Made by a program: the position numbers and the translations under genes. Positions 1 to 13,052 of a stretch of 64,000 nt of DNA are shown here, piece after piece. Under the pieces are notes generated by a model, which searched no databases, was not told where the DNA came from, and saw only the letters and a list, made by a program, of their open reading frames with translations. Source of the DNA: Talpa occidentalis (lineage: Eukaryota > Chordata > Mammalia > Eulipotyphla > Talpidae); assembly GCF_014898055.3 (NCBI RefSeq), contig NW_023604295.1, forward strand, positions 1,116,001 through 1,180,000, in the 5' to 3' direction. Numbering within the stretch: the first letter of the stretch is position 1; each line of letters starts with the position of its first letter.

Positions 1-28
1 ATAAATAAATCTTAAAAAAAAAAAAAGA
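1..28 (+). repeat. 3' tail of a tRNA-derived SINE, cut by window edge
   Basis: ATAAATAAATCTTAAAAA matches the tail seen in the complete copies at 27064 and 54414. The body lies outside the window. Confidence 0.75.
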
Positions 29-3000
29 ATCCTCTTACATTGCTTAAGTCCCCCTTGGGGCTGACGGTCTATAGATATCGATAGTCCTACAACCTGCCAC
101 CCTGTACCCCTGTGCCACCCCAGCCCCAGCCCAGCCGCCTCCGGGCTGCCCTGCCCAGCAGTCTTCCATGGGGCTGTGGAGGGGCAGCCTGGAGCCGCGG
201 TCTGCGTGGCGCCTGTCTGCCCCGCCAGGGCTGACTCGTGGCCTAAAGTTCGACATCCTCCTCCTCCTCCCGCATTTACGTGACTGCGTCCTCACTCTCC
301 GAGGGCTTGGGGTCCCCCCTCAGGCCTGACGGAATCCGCCGAGGCAGGGCTTGGCCCACGCAGGGGCAGCAGCTGTGCGTGGCCTGCTTTGCGTGCTGCC
401 CACCCGGCCGGCCCTCGGCGTCTGCCGGGTTCACGTCCTCACCTAAAGCCTTTCCCTGTGTGCTGTGTTGGAGGAAGGCCTGCTCCGCGGTGCCCAGGAG
501 AGCAGCCTTTGCCCAAGGTCATCGGCAAAGCGATCAGGGAATCGGCCCTTCCAGGCCCTGCAGCCCAGCCCTGAGGCTGCGACCTGCTGAGCAGCTTCCC
601 TGCGCCCTCCGGCTCCGCTCTGCCGCTGGCGTCATCCTCACCAGGAACTGGACACAAGGAACAAGACCGCCTGTACCCCTGGCTGTGATGCTATCGCCTG
701 GTGGCGAGCCCTGCCCGACCCGGGCAGGTGAAAGACCTTCCTGTTTGTCCCACAGTCACGGGGGCTCCGTGCCAAGACACACGTTTGACCCGCCCGCGCC
801 TTGCATTACTGGCCCTCACGCCGCAGGATGGCGTCGTCTTCCCTGTAATTTGCACCCCCTGCCCTTGCTCAGTGCACACTTCCTCTTTCCCAAGTCCTTC
901 TGGAACATTCTGGCCTGCTCAGGAGGGGCCCTGGGTCAGGGGAGGAAGTCTGTGCTGCCGCCAGGCTGCTGCTTGGTGTTTCCTGGCCCAGAGCAGACCG
1001 CCGCGGCCGGCCGAGCTCCCAGCGTGTGTGTGCTGGGCGCAGCTCCCCAGGGGTTAGGTGGGGCGCAGCGGCACTCCCACACGGGCCTGTGCCCCTGGGC
1101 CCCATCTGGGCAAAGCTGTGCAGACTGGGGGAGTGGGGTTCTGGACCTGTGCCCCCCACTTGAGGGCTGGTCATTACTAGGAGGTCACCCAGCTGAGAGG
1201 GCACCCAGAGGCCGCCGGGCGTCACCCCAACAGCGCTCCTGTGGCTTCCGGGATGTGGCCACGCTGCTCGCCCGCTTCTCCTGGTGTGTGGGGATGGGTG
1301 TCTGCCGGCCCCCTCCGCACGGCTGCATGGCCCCAGCCCACCGGAGGCCCAGGGAAGCCCACCCCCGGGCCGGCCGCACCTGGCGGTGTGTGCTCGCTGA
1401 CGCGCCGCTCGCCCGGGGCCAGGGGTCTCCACCCCGGCCTCTCCTCCCGAGGGGGCTGAGGGGCGAGGCCCGACGGGCTCTCCCTGATCGAGCTGACCTC
1501 TCCACGTGACCCAGCACCGTCCATTGCCGGCGAGGGTCCGGCCTAGAGCGCCAGTGCCTCCTGCGCCGAGGGCAGCCGCCCGGAGGGTCATGGCGCCTGG
1601 GAGATGCTGGCGGAGCGGGAGTGGGGTGTTCCGGGCCAGAAGCAGGGAGAACAGGGCAGGGCCCGCGTGGCACACCCCCCGATAGGTCTGCATGCCCACC
1701 GGGCCTTCTAGAAGGTCTCCTTGGCAAGGACGCTTTGCCTGCAGTGTGGCTGGGTGAGGAGGGAAGGGGCGCTCTGTGTGGGAGCCTCACTGGAAGGGAC
1801 GCAGCTGGGGGCCCGCGGGGCTCAGGGCCGTCAGTGGGCGGGAGCTTCCGGAAGGGGAGGGGCGGCGGCCGAGCAGGCTGCTCCCTGGCGGGCGCCGGCA
1901 CCACACTGCCCTGAGCCCTGCCCTTCCTGGACAGGGTCGCCGGCCCGGAGACGCGTCCCCACGGCCTGCCCTTCCTAGAAAGCCGCTGCTGGGGTTTCCC
2001 TGTAGGCTGGGCCTTCCGGGAAGCGGCGCCGCAGCGGGATGCTGACTTCATCCTCGCACCTGCTTTCACATCGGGGTGGCCCGTCCAGGGTGCCTATTGC
2101 AGCATTGCAGGGGTGTGTCCTGACCCCCGCTCTTCCCGCTCCAGGTTCAGCTCTGCGCCAGCCCCGTGGAAGGGTAGAGGAAGCCCTCGGAGGCGGAGGA
2201 GGTGATCCGGGCGGCCAGGCATCTCCTCTGGAGCACACGGACGGGGGTAGTGGGGTGGTGGGGCGTCCCTGGCTTCGCTGTCCCCAAGGGTAGTGCCGGC
2301 CGGTGCCTGGATTTCTAGCTCAGCCGGGGAGGCTGCTGGGCGGCCAGGTCCCCACCCCGGCCCACGGCTCCAGGACGCGCCTTCACCTGCCGTGGGCCCC
2401 GGTCCCTCGCGGAGCCCCCGCCGCCCTGTGAAAGGGCCTGGCCCGAGGGGGACTCAGAACTGGGGTAGCCCCCCTCCGCCCCCCGTCCTCCTGCCTGCGT
2501 CTGTCTGCACGGGGCCCGGGACGGACCCTCCGTGAGGACACACCCCCCTCTCCTGGCCGCTCCTCCTGCCCCGCAGCGCAGCGTCCGGGCACGGGCCGGC
2601 GGGTGGGGCTGGAGTGGGGGCAGCAGGAAGGGCCGCCGAGCCCCTGGCGCCTCACCCAGGGAAGTGTCCGTCTGCACGACGGCCCCTGTGCACGGACCCT
2701 GTCTGTGGGCGCGCCCAGGCCTGGGGGGCCGACAGCCCCGGGCGTCAGGGCCGTAGGCTGAGGCTGCCCATGCGGAGACGCGGTGCTGAGGGCCGCTGTT
2801 TTCCCGCCCTTACCCCGGGTGCCTTGAGTGGGGCGCTGTGGCCGGGAGGTCCCCGGGAGGACTGCAGTACCTCCCGCGTCGCAGCTGGGGCAGGGCGAGC
2901 CCCTCGTGGCACCCGCGGTGGCCAGCGCTCCCCGGCCGTCTCCGCACCGCGTGGCACGCCACAGGCTGGGCTCAGAGGACAGACGTCCATCCCGCCGCCC

Positions 3001-6000
3001 CGAGGCTGGGCCCCGAGGTCAGGGTGACACGGGGCGGGCCCCCGAGGCCCGTCCCCAGGGCAGGAGGACATGCGTGTCTCCTGGCGTGTCTGTGCCCACC
3101 CCTGTCTGGGCGATGCGTGGGCCCTGTGCCCACTCCAGGCCAGTGGGCTCCATCCTGCTCAAGCGTATTACAGGTGAGGGGCCGGTCCCCGGGCTCCCCG
3201 CCCCCACGTGCTTGCTCCGCTGCTCTCCCCTGCCCCGCCCGAGTCTAGCCTGGGCACCGACCTCAACCGCTGGGGCGGGTCACGGCCACATGGTCCCGCG
3301 GGCTCTCAGCTGGGCCCTGGGTGCTTCCGGCTGGGGACGGACACAGACTACCGGGGAGGGCTCATGGCTGTTTGTGGCAGGGGAAACTGAGGCAGCGGCA
3401 CCGGGGCTTGCTGTCGCTCTGAGCCCTTCCCGCGCCAGCCCGCTCAGGAAGCCACCGCCGTCTGCCCGCCGCTTCTGGGAAGAAGGGAAACGAGAGCTCC
3501 CTCGCATCCGCAGGAAGTTTCTCCAGAAAGGCGGAGGCTGGAGCCCACGTCTGCAGGAGGCCGGCCTGGGAGCTGTGCCTGGCCGGGGCGCAGAGGCTGT
3601 GCCCCCAAGCAGCCTGCAGCCGCCTTCCCGAGAGAAGCCACGTGAGGCGGCCGCTGCCTTCAGCGCGGGACTGGGTGTCCGAACCCGCCTGGGAGGGCAC
3701 TTGCGAGGCGGTGGGCGAGCCCTTTGCTGGCCAGCCTGGAGAAGGCAGAAGTCCAGAGAACAGCAGCTCTCTGAGGGCGTCATCTGTTTCCCTTCCGGAA
3801 AAGCTGTGTGTGGTCAGCAGGAGGCTTGGCCTGCACCCGCCGGCATCTTGGCAGCTTGGGCAGCCCTGTGGCCTGGTCTTCTGGGCCAGCCCTGAGGAGT
3901 CCCGCGCTTCTGGCTCTCGGGCCCTGGCACAGGTTGGTGGCGGGCACCCACCATGTGCCCTCTGCGGGAGGGTGGGAGCTCCGCCCTCATAGCGGGCACT
4001 GCCCTTCAGTCACCAGGGGTACCCTGTGGCAGGGTGGGGGCATCAGGTGCTGTGGGTCTCCCCTCCTGGGGGAGAACAGGCACGTGGAAGGTCCAGGCCT
4101 CAGGACATGGGACAGGAGCCCCAGGAAGGGGAGGCTGGGGTGAGACCCCAGGAAGCAGGGCCTGCCCCTCCCAGCTCTGCTGACCCAGCAACCTCCCTGC
4201 CCTTCCCCCACTGACCTCCCGGGGCTGCTCTGCAGGGCCCCCGGGCCTTGGACTGCCCTCCCCGGGTTGCTGCCCGCTGCTGCTCCCCCTGGCTGCTGTC
4301 ATTGCTCAGGCCCGTGGTGGACGTGAGGCTGTGGAATGCCGCAGGACTGGCGGTTCCTGGTGGGCTGGGTGGACAGATGAGACGCAGTCCTAGCAAGCCC
4401 GCAGAGGCAGCCCCACCGCGTCCTGAGGCACCGTCGGTGCCCTCAGTTCAGCTAGCTGTGTCTGCAGCGGCCCCATTTCCAAGCAAGGCCGCACACTGGG
4501 GTCGTGGGATTGGAGCTTCAGCATGTGGATTGTGGAGGCACAATCAGCCCCTAGTACCCCCTAAGCTCAGTAGCAAGGTGACGCCCTCACCGCCCCCAGC
4601 CATGCCATGGGGAAGAGCCGGGCGGCGCCGGGTGGGCGGGCGGTGCTGCACACAGAAGACCCTGGCCTGGCAGCCACCTGGGAAGACGCGCCCCCCGCCA
4701 GCTGGGCAGCAGGAGCGGGCTGCCTGCACGCCGCGCGCCCCTGCAGGAAGCTGCCCCGGCCCAGCCTGTGCCGTGAAGGAGCAGCACCAGATGCCCAGAG
4801 CGGCCACAGCCGTGCTTCCGTGACTCGCCGCCCCCACGCAGACCAGACGCGTGTGCTCGGGCGGCTCGGGAGTCGGGCCTGCTGGACGCGCCCAGGCCGG
4901 CCCTCAGGCGGTTCCCTCGTGAGCGCCCAGGACGGTGTTTCCACGGAGCAGCGCAGGAGCGCACACGTGTGGCAAGTAGTCGGCAGCCGCCTGGAGGCAG
5001 CCACGGGGCCGGAGGGAGGAACCCGCCCCCGGGGCCGGTCCCCTGGAGGCAAGTGCCCGGGGGTGGGGTGTGGGGGGCCTGGAGGAGTGCAGGGGTGCCC
5101 TGCGCTCGCGGACGGGGTTGGGGGGCGCCGCGGGACATCAGTTCCCAGCACTGGCTACCCCGAGAGCCCATCCCGCCCCCCAGCGCCCTGATCCCCAAAC
5201 CCGTGTGGAGATACGAAGGGCCTGACGGAAAGGCGGTGGGGAGCAAGTCTGGCGCCTCTTACCTGATGTCAGGACTCCCTGGGGAGCTGGCGGGCGGAGT
5301 CCACGTGTGGCCACAGCCCCAGCCTGGCGGCGGGCAGGAGGCGCCGTGGCCCCGACGGGCTCGGAGTCGGGGGCTGCTGTGCGGCGGGGCTGGCGGCTCC
5401 TGGAAGAGAAGACGGGAGAAGCCGTGTGGAGCGGCAGCAAGGGCCGGAGCAGGATCTCCGTGACCGAGCTGACGGGTGAGGGAGGACTCCTGGAGCCCTC
5501 GGTGGCTTTTTCAGGCTCCTGTTGGCATCTACCAGGCGCACGGCAGGCAGGGGGCCCGGGGGCCGGAGGCCGGCAGCCCCCCCATCCCCCCAAGTCTTTG
5601 CTCTTTCGGGTGGGGCTCTCGGCCTTCTCTCCTGGCCTCGCTCTCCCGCTCTGGTCTCTCTCGCGCTCTGCTCTTGCGCTCTGCTGGCGTCCCCGGGACG
5701 CCGCCCTCATAAGCGGGTCTCAGCCCAGGTGCGCCCACTCACTCATGCCCACACCCCACTCCAGGTGCCGCCTCAGGCGCGCGTTCAGGGCCGCGGGGTC
5801 CAGCTTCAGTCCTCGTGGCGGGAGGGCAGGAAAGCCTGGTATTCACTTACCCGACACTGTGCCCTCGAGTTAGGACATTGTCAGCTGCAACCCCACAGGC
5901 CCCAAGGAAGGACACAGTGGCCTTCGATGACACGAATACCAGCTGCCCCAGAGACCCCTCCAGAAGCTGAGAGGCAGCAGCGTCCCGACGCCTGCGGACA

Positions 6001-7029
6001 GCAGCCGTGCCTCTTCGCCAACCTGTCCCTTCCGGGGCAGCCCTTCCTGCCCGCTGGTGCCCTGCAAGTGTCCTTTATCCTGCTCTCCTTTTTATGACAA
6101 ACCTGCCCTTTGGCTGCAAAACAAAGAAAGTTGAACAGACAAGCCCGATGGACAGGGAAGCCCTTGCGAAGCATGAGCCCAGCGCAGGCGCCGCAGGGTG
6201 GGCGAGAGCCGAGCCCCGGAGGGGGATGGCCCGGTCCTTAATATGGACAAAAATGTGAATCAAGATGGCCTCCAGATGGCAGAGAAGCCACCACCAGCTC
6301 CACCTCAATCAGGAGCAGGTGGTGACCCTGCCACGCTGCCCGGGGTCTGAGGTGGACATGCCTGGTACCCCGGGGCCGCCAGGCCGGGAGCGGGGAGCAA
6401 AGCTGGAGCTGCTTGGAAATGGGTCCCGTGGCACAAGCCAGCCTGGTGGTGTCTCTGGACGTGACAATGAGGCCTCCGCTGACCCGCCGCCCGGTCCTGG
6501 GAGGGAGGCCGGGCCGCAGACCCCGCGGGAGCCGGCAGAGCACGGGTGGAGTCGGCTGACACAGCAAAGCGCTACCCGCAGGGCAGCCGTGCGTGGGGCA
6601 CCCTGCCGTGACAAGGAGCAGCTGCCGGGGTGCCCGGCTCCCTGCTCGGCAGGGAAGAGCCCCCCTGATGCCCTCACACGTGCCCACCAGTCCTTATGGT
6701 GCCACTTTCTGAGCATTCAGCTGTGGGGACAACTCGCTTTCCTGCGCTTCATCCCCGGACTCCTGGCGCTGCTGTGAGGGCTGCGCACCTTCTCCCCGGG
6801 GCGGGCTGGCGCGCCCGTCTTCCCGGCCCCTGCCCTGCCGGGGGCACTAAGTAGCCGGCAACCCGCTCTTGGGCCTCCATCCAGATGGGAGCTGGAAGCG
6901 AGCAGGGGCCACCCCGGCCTGCGGTCTTCACCCCCGTGCTCACGACTGGGCACCAGCGGGAGGGGGCGGCCTTCCCGAGGCCACACACGGCCGGCTGTCC
7001 TGCCCCGCACACACCACGGCGCCCCGGGC
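29..7029. other. GC-rich intergenic DNA, no gene recognised
   Basis: Long frames on both strands (for example 280-1509 +) show no recognisable protein family or splice structure, and GC content explains them. There is an AT-richer patch at 6080-6260 (CTTTTTATGACAAACC, AACAAAGAAAGTTG). Confidence 0.6.
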
Positions 7030-7660
7030 CCAAACCAGAAGCGCCTGGCACAGGAGGGCGCCGTCCCTCCCCGAGAGCCTGCCTCTGGGCGCCCGGTCAG
7101 CGGGCACCGGCGTCCGGCCCACTCGGGACCGCGGGGACCCCCGGAGCCGAGGGCCGTCTCCTCCGGACGCCGCTTCCAAGCGACCCGACCTCAGCCGCCG
7201 ACGCCCCCAGCAGCCTCCCCTCGCGCGGAGTCCCCGGAAGCCTCTTTCTCCGCCAAGCCGAGCGGCTGGCGCCGGCTCCCGTGCCCTGGAGATGCCGCTT
7301 CCCGCCGGACTGGCCGTTCTCGACCAGCTGTTCCCAGACCTGGCTGGGCCCCCGGGCTGCTCCGTGCCGGCGGGGCTGGGCCTGCTCGGCCCGTTCTCAC
7401 GCCAGCTCGGGGCTCAAACCCAGGCCGCCGGGAGCGTCGCGCTGCAGCTGGGGGCGCCGGGCGGGCGGGCTCTGCCGTGTCTGAGTGGCGCCGGGCCGGT
7501 CCCAACCTGACCTGTTTCCGAGACGGCTGTGGGCCCTTCTCTTCTACAGCCCGAGCTCGCTGCGCCAGGTTGGGCCCGCACGCTGCGGCAGCCCGGCCGG
7601 GGCCTGTGTCTTCAGCGAGCTGCGGCCGTTGCCGGCCAGCGCCAACGACCACGCGCCTCA
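7030..7660. promoter_or_regulatory. Orphan CpG island
   Basis: Dense CpG: for example, about 28 CpG by eye in 7081-7260. It lies between ordinary GC-rich but CpG-poorer DNA and an abrupt AT-rich edge (TTTGTTTATTTTTAG at 7690). No gene is recognised on either strand. Frames remain open on both strands for composition reasons. Confidence 0.55.
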
Positions 7661-10600
7661 GTGCCTGCAGCTGCTCACGAGCCTACACTTTGTTTATTTT
7701 TAGACTCTCCTAAGTTGTTTATTAGGTGGGTAAGAGCTTCACAAACACGACTCACGAGCGAGCGATGCCGGTGGAGTGGAGGCACCTGGTCCCGAGGCCG
7801 CGGCCTCAGGGCCCACCCTGGCTCGCAGCTGCGGTGACCCACCATGGTGGCGATACGGGATGAGCTGATGAGAGCCCGGGAGAGCTGGCCTCAGGGCCCA
7901 GCGGCGCCCAGCTTCCCCTCCTCCGCAGGCAAGGCTCGGCCCACTCCGGCTGCCAGTGCCGCCATGGACAGGCCGTGGGCCAGCCCTGGGCCCGGATGCT
8001 TCAGCCACCACGGGCACATGGGTCCGCTGTGTGACGTGACCTCACTCGGCCTGTGCCCCGGTCTGCACTGTGCCCGGCCGGCACGGGTCGGGGGATGCCC
8101 AGGGAAGGGCCGAGCTGCAGTTACCCAAGCAGCCCCCCAAGAAGGCGGCTGTGGCCCCCCATGACTCCTGGCCTGGCTGCACCCTGCAGGCTCCCTGGTG
8201 GCCGTGCCAGACGGAACCCGCCCTTCCCCCACTGAAAACTTTCAGATGTGCACCGGCCTCAGTGCAGCTCAGTAAAGACATTCTGAATGTAAACAAAAGA
8301 GCAAAGCTGGCGAATGAGGCCCCCTGGGCCGGCCCCTTCTCAGGGCAGTGCGCCCCGGAACCCTCCTCCCCTAGGCAGGCTTCCAGGAGAGCCTCAGATT
8401 GGCCTCGCGGATGTGGAGGGGCGCCAGGTGCCCTGTTCTCTGGCTCCCGCCCCCTGGCCTGCTCAGGGCCACCTGCACAGCTCCACGCCCATCACCCTTG
8501 CAGCAGGCCCCGGAGGGGCCGGCCACGCTCATCCCGAGAGCAGCGTGGATGCTAGGCCTCCTCTGGTTCTGCCAAAGAGGGTCCCGGCCGCTCCGCCCTG
8601 CTGGCCACCTGCTCTTCTCAAAGGGCTGCCTCTGGCCAGTGGGCACGGCCACCCCAGAACCTGTTGTGCACCTGGCTCCAGGCCGCGCTGTCCCTGCAGC
8701 TGGGTGTGACGCACGTCCAGTGGCGCAGCTCTCTCAAGTCGTCCTGCGTGTGGATTTGCTTGCTCAGAGGGCGAGGAGCCGGCGGTCTCCTCCGGGCTCA
8801 GGGCAGATGGGGTGGCAGCGACCAGCTGTGGCCACTCACCGCCCGGGAAGCGCAGAGACAGGGCCCTAGAAGCCAGCTGTGGACAGCGGTTCCGGGCCTG
8901 CTGAGGGGGTTGCGCTGCCCCGACTGCCGTGGGGGCCCTGGGGCTGGCTCCCCACGCCATGGCCACTGCATAGATGGCGAGCAGGACATGCCTGGCGGGG
9001 AGGACAGGCCCTTCTCACACCCAGGGCCCAGCTGGCCAGCGGGCTGCCCACAAGCTGCCCCAGGACCCAGAGGAGGCAGCTCCTGGCCTCGCTGAGAGCA
9101 GTGCTTCCCTCAAGTCTGCCTTGGCTTGCAGCTACGCGTGTGCTGGGGTTCTCACTGTCCCCCCAAGATGGGGGAGTCCCCTGGGGCTGTGAATGGGGCT
9201 CAGCTAAAAAAGGGTCTCTGCAGGTGGCCCAGCTGAGAGGAGGTCACTGGGCCTGACCCAGCCCACGCCCAGGAAGACGCCCCGGACCAGCAAGAGTCTG
9301 CTGTGGCCTCCGAGCCAGGGGGCACCAGCAGCCTGGGAAGGGCTGGAGGGTGGCCGACCCTGCCTCAGGAGGGCCATCCTGGCGCCGCGAGAGGACGAGG
9401 CTACTGTTCCGGCCACCTCTTTGTGACGCCCCATGCGCCCTGTCGCATTAGACATGTGGACAGTATCCTGTCCCCGGAGCCCGGCCACCTGGCCCCTGAC
9501 CTGCTGGCAGACCGATGCTACTGAGGACCCCCTGTCCAGCTGCCTGCCCATTGGAGATCCTCTGGTGACCTCGTCCGACCTCAGAGGCAGGCGCGATCTT
9601 GGGGTGCTTGTGGGCGGGGTTTGGCTACAGGCACCCTGGCCTGTCCGCGCTGTGGGCCACGCCCAGTGGTGCCGGTGTCTGGCTCCCTCTTCCCGGAACC
9701 CGGGCCGAGGGGCTGCAGGCTGGCTGCCTGCACTGCCGGCCACAGATGACCCACCCCACTCCCGCCCCCGAGGGGGACATGAGCCCCCCAGTGTGTGCTG
9801 GGTGCGAGGGGCGGCATTTGCTTCCCCACCTGGACCGGGCAAGGGCCTGGCTCCCTTCTGCCTGCTGCCTGGTCCCATGGGGTTGTGCTCACCCTGGAGG
9901 TGCCCGTCACCCCCTGGGGAGCACAGCGCTGCTGGGCTGGGCACCCCACACTGGGAGGTGGGTTCTGGGGTTCACAGACTCTAGTAGGCCATTGGGGTGC
10001 ACTTCATCCCCACCCCATCCTGCAGAACGAGATCCGTCCTCGGAGGAGTTGCCACCACAGGGGGCCTCGTCCTGTACCTGCTGGCCCAGGATAGGCCAGG
10101 CCCCCAGGTGTAGCAGATGCAGCCCCCTCCTAAGAGCTGCTGGGGAGGAGAGAGCTTTAGGGAACAGGGGTGGACGTAGGGTGGAGTCGCAGCCCTGCCG
10201 ATTGGCTCTGCCCTCCTGCGCCTCCATAACCCCAGAAAGGGTGCCCTGCGCGGGGTCTGGAAGGCCTGAGCCCCTCAGTCCTGCACTGGCCGGCGGGTCC
10301 CGTCTGGAGGGCCGGCCACCTGTCAGGGCTCGCCCAGCCTGTCCCGTGTGCATCCAGCCCGGACGGCCGGCCGGGTCCACAGCTGCCCTCCAGGCCCTCC
10401 GGGGGCGGCCGGCCACTTGTCCCGAGTCCCTTCCGGCCTTTTCAGAGGACAGGCCCCTGTCCCACCCACTCCTCCAGCTGGCGCTAAAAATCCCGATCCT
10501 CCCCGCCGCCACCCACCCAGAAGCCCCTGCGTGCCCTGGGGCCCCGTACACAGCGCCGGCACGCCCGCAACGCGTGTCTTCAAGTTGCGTCGGTGTCACT

Positions 10601-12707
10601 TCTCAGGAGCGGCGGGCTGGGGCCTGTGGGGGCGTAGGCCCTGGTGCCATGCAGATGAAAACCCGCCGCCTTGGAGCCCGGCCTGGCGACTGGGGCTTCC
10701 CAGGGCCGGGAAGTCTGAGTGACCGCAGTTCCTATGGGTGCAGGAGGCCTGGCCTGGCCCTTGTCCGGCTGCGGGTGCAGGGGGGAAGGGCCAGAGGGGT
10801 GGCGGGGTGGCGGGGTGGCGGGGAGAAGGCACAAGGACAGGATGCAGGAGGGAGCCTCCCCAGCCCTGGGCTTCCACAGCCCTGATCCCTCTGAGCTCAC
10901 TTGGGGCTGCGGACGGCAGGACTCCTGACGCCCCGGTGGGAGATGTCCTCTCCCCAGCAAGTGGTCTCGACCCCAGCTGCTGGTGGCCGCGCGTGCCAGG
11001 CCTATCTCTGCCTGTCACCCAGTCTCCGTCATCCATGGGCTGCCCAAGGCGGCTGGGGTGGCACCTTCTGTCCCGGCGGCCAGGCCCGGCCCAGCTCCGA
11101 GGAGCGGGTCATGGTGGGCCTCGAGAGACACTCGGATGGGGCAGATGCTGGCCCCCGCGGGGGCCCTGCCCCTCCCTGCGGTTGGCCTCGTGTCCCCGGT
11201 CCCCTCCAGGCTGGCTCCTGAGGTTGGTGTGTCTAGGACGACGGCAGCAGTGGGAGAGGGCATGGGGTGGGGGTCCCGAGGCTGACCCTGGGAGCCCCCC
11301 CACTGCCCGCACAGCTCCGGCCCTGTCCTTTTGGCCGGCGGGCGGCAGCCTGGCACGGCGGCTGCTCAGAGGTCGGAGCCGTGTCCTCTGGTGGGGCACC
11401 GCTGGCCCCGCCTGTTTCCAGCCTCCCCATCCTGCAGCCCTTGGCGGGATCCCGGGCTTGGGTCGGGATGGGGTCACCAGGACGCTGCGGGGCCGACTTG
11501 TGCCGCGGCTCTGGGGGGCGGGTTGGAAGCCCCACGGCCCTCCCAGCCGCATCCACGGGCCTCACCCGGGCCTGGGCCGCTCACCCAGAGCACTTGGCCC
11601 GCCCCCCGCCAGCCGGGCCCTCCCTCCACCTGCTGCCACTCGTTCCACACACTCGTGTGCACAGAGGCAGCCCGGGGTGGTGCTGGGTCCCGGCCCCCTG
11701 AGGAGGTGGCGCCTCCCTGCCGCTCAGCGGGCTCCCCCGCTTCAGGGAGCTGCAAATCCCCGGGCCGGGAGCAGCTGTCAGGGTCCAGCCCCGGTCACGC
11801 CACACTGGAGCTGTGGGCTGGTGCCTGGTGCTGGTGACGCCGTCGCTGCTCCGGCAGCCCCCGCGGGAGAGGCGCTCAGCTGACTGGCCGGGCCACCGGC
11901 TCACACTTGGCCCCGGGCCAGGTACAGGGGCGCAGCCTGGGGTCCTGTAGTGCAGGGGTGTCTGCGGTGGGCAGGGCACCCTGGGCTGGTCTTGCCTCTG
12001 TCGGGGGGTGGGGATAGCTGGAGGGGGCGGTGGGAGGCTCTTGCGCTGGAGCTTCCCGTGCCCTGGGTGGCAGGAGCTGTCCCGGAGACGCAGGACCCAA
12101 GCCTACTCCCCTCCCCCCAACCCCCCCCCCGGAGAGCCTGGGGCTACGGCCCGTGGGGGGCGGGGGGCTGGCCCCTCTGCGCGGAGGTGCAGCTGCGGCT
12201 GGCGTCACGGTCTCCTGTGCAAGCGGCGCCTCAGTGTTGTCATCAAAACCAGGCCCCAGCCCCCGGCCGTGGTTCCAACATTATCAACAAGGCGTCCACT
12301 GAGCAGCTTCTGGGGTCCCTCGTCACACATTGGTCCTCAGCCCCCCAGGTCACTCCTCGTGATGCCCGCCCTTTCCAGGGTGACCCAGCTTCTGCTCTTG
12401 GTTGATTTGTAAGGCGCCTTGTAAGATTTTGCTATGACTGACTGAACGGGCAGTTCTAACCTTGCACAGGAACGCAGACCCGCAGGCAACACACGTGGTG
12501 GCCACGGCAGGCCACGGCAGTCCAGCTGACCCGCACAGGCTGGGAGCTCCCAGAGCTGGAATGTGAAGGAGCGGGAGATGTAGCAGTGAACAGCCGAGGG
12601 CGAGTGCAGGGGCAGCCCTGGGCTACAGAGACCCTGTGGGGCAGTGTTGACCATGGTGCAAACCCACAGTGACCCCTGGATGGATTCCACCAGCAGCGAC
12701 CATCTCA
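7661..12707. other. GC-rich intergenic DNA, no gene recognised
   Basis: An AT-rich edge at 7680-7745 and a small AT patch at 8230-8310 stand out. A GGGGTGGC tandem lies at 10796-10825 and a C-run at 12112-12133. No protein similarity is seen in any frame. Confidence 0.6.
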
Positions 12708-13052
12708 GGCTCCCGCACAGTGGGAGCACAAAAATAGTAAGGAAAAGCACAAGCATGTGGGACCATGCACACAGTAGGGATAGACAGGAAGACCATGCAT
12801 ACTAGGTGCACGCACCACGGTGGAGGCATGTGCATGGTAGAACCGTACACACAGTAGGAGCATTTGCACAGTAGGGAACACAGTAGGACCATGCACACAG
12901 TAGGGGCGGTTATGCTGTAGGACACACACACAGTAGGATCAGGGGCACAGCACAGACACACAAGTAGGCCATGAACACAGTAGGGGCATTTGTACTATGG
13001 GGTCAGGCAAACAGTAGGGACACACACAGTAGGACCATGCACATGGTGGAGA
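12708..13052 (+). repeat. Minisatellite with CACAGTAGG core
   Basis: At least a dozen irregular copies of CACAGTAGG(A/G) joined to CCATGCACA or GGCATTTG units, with unit length varying from about 11 to 25 bp. The first copies are the most degenerate. Confidence 0.85.

Noticed and set aside
280..1509. 409-codon + frame
   Set aside because: Cys/Pro/Arg-rich composition, no recognisable domain, and similarly long frames on the other strand. Typical of GC-rich non-coding DNA.
12708..13052. CRISPR-like array
   Set aside because: Units are irregular with no unique spacers of constant length, and the genome is mammalian.
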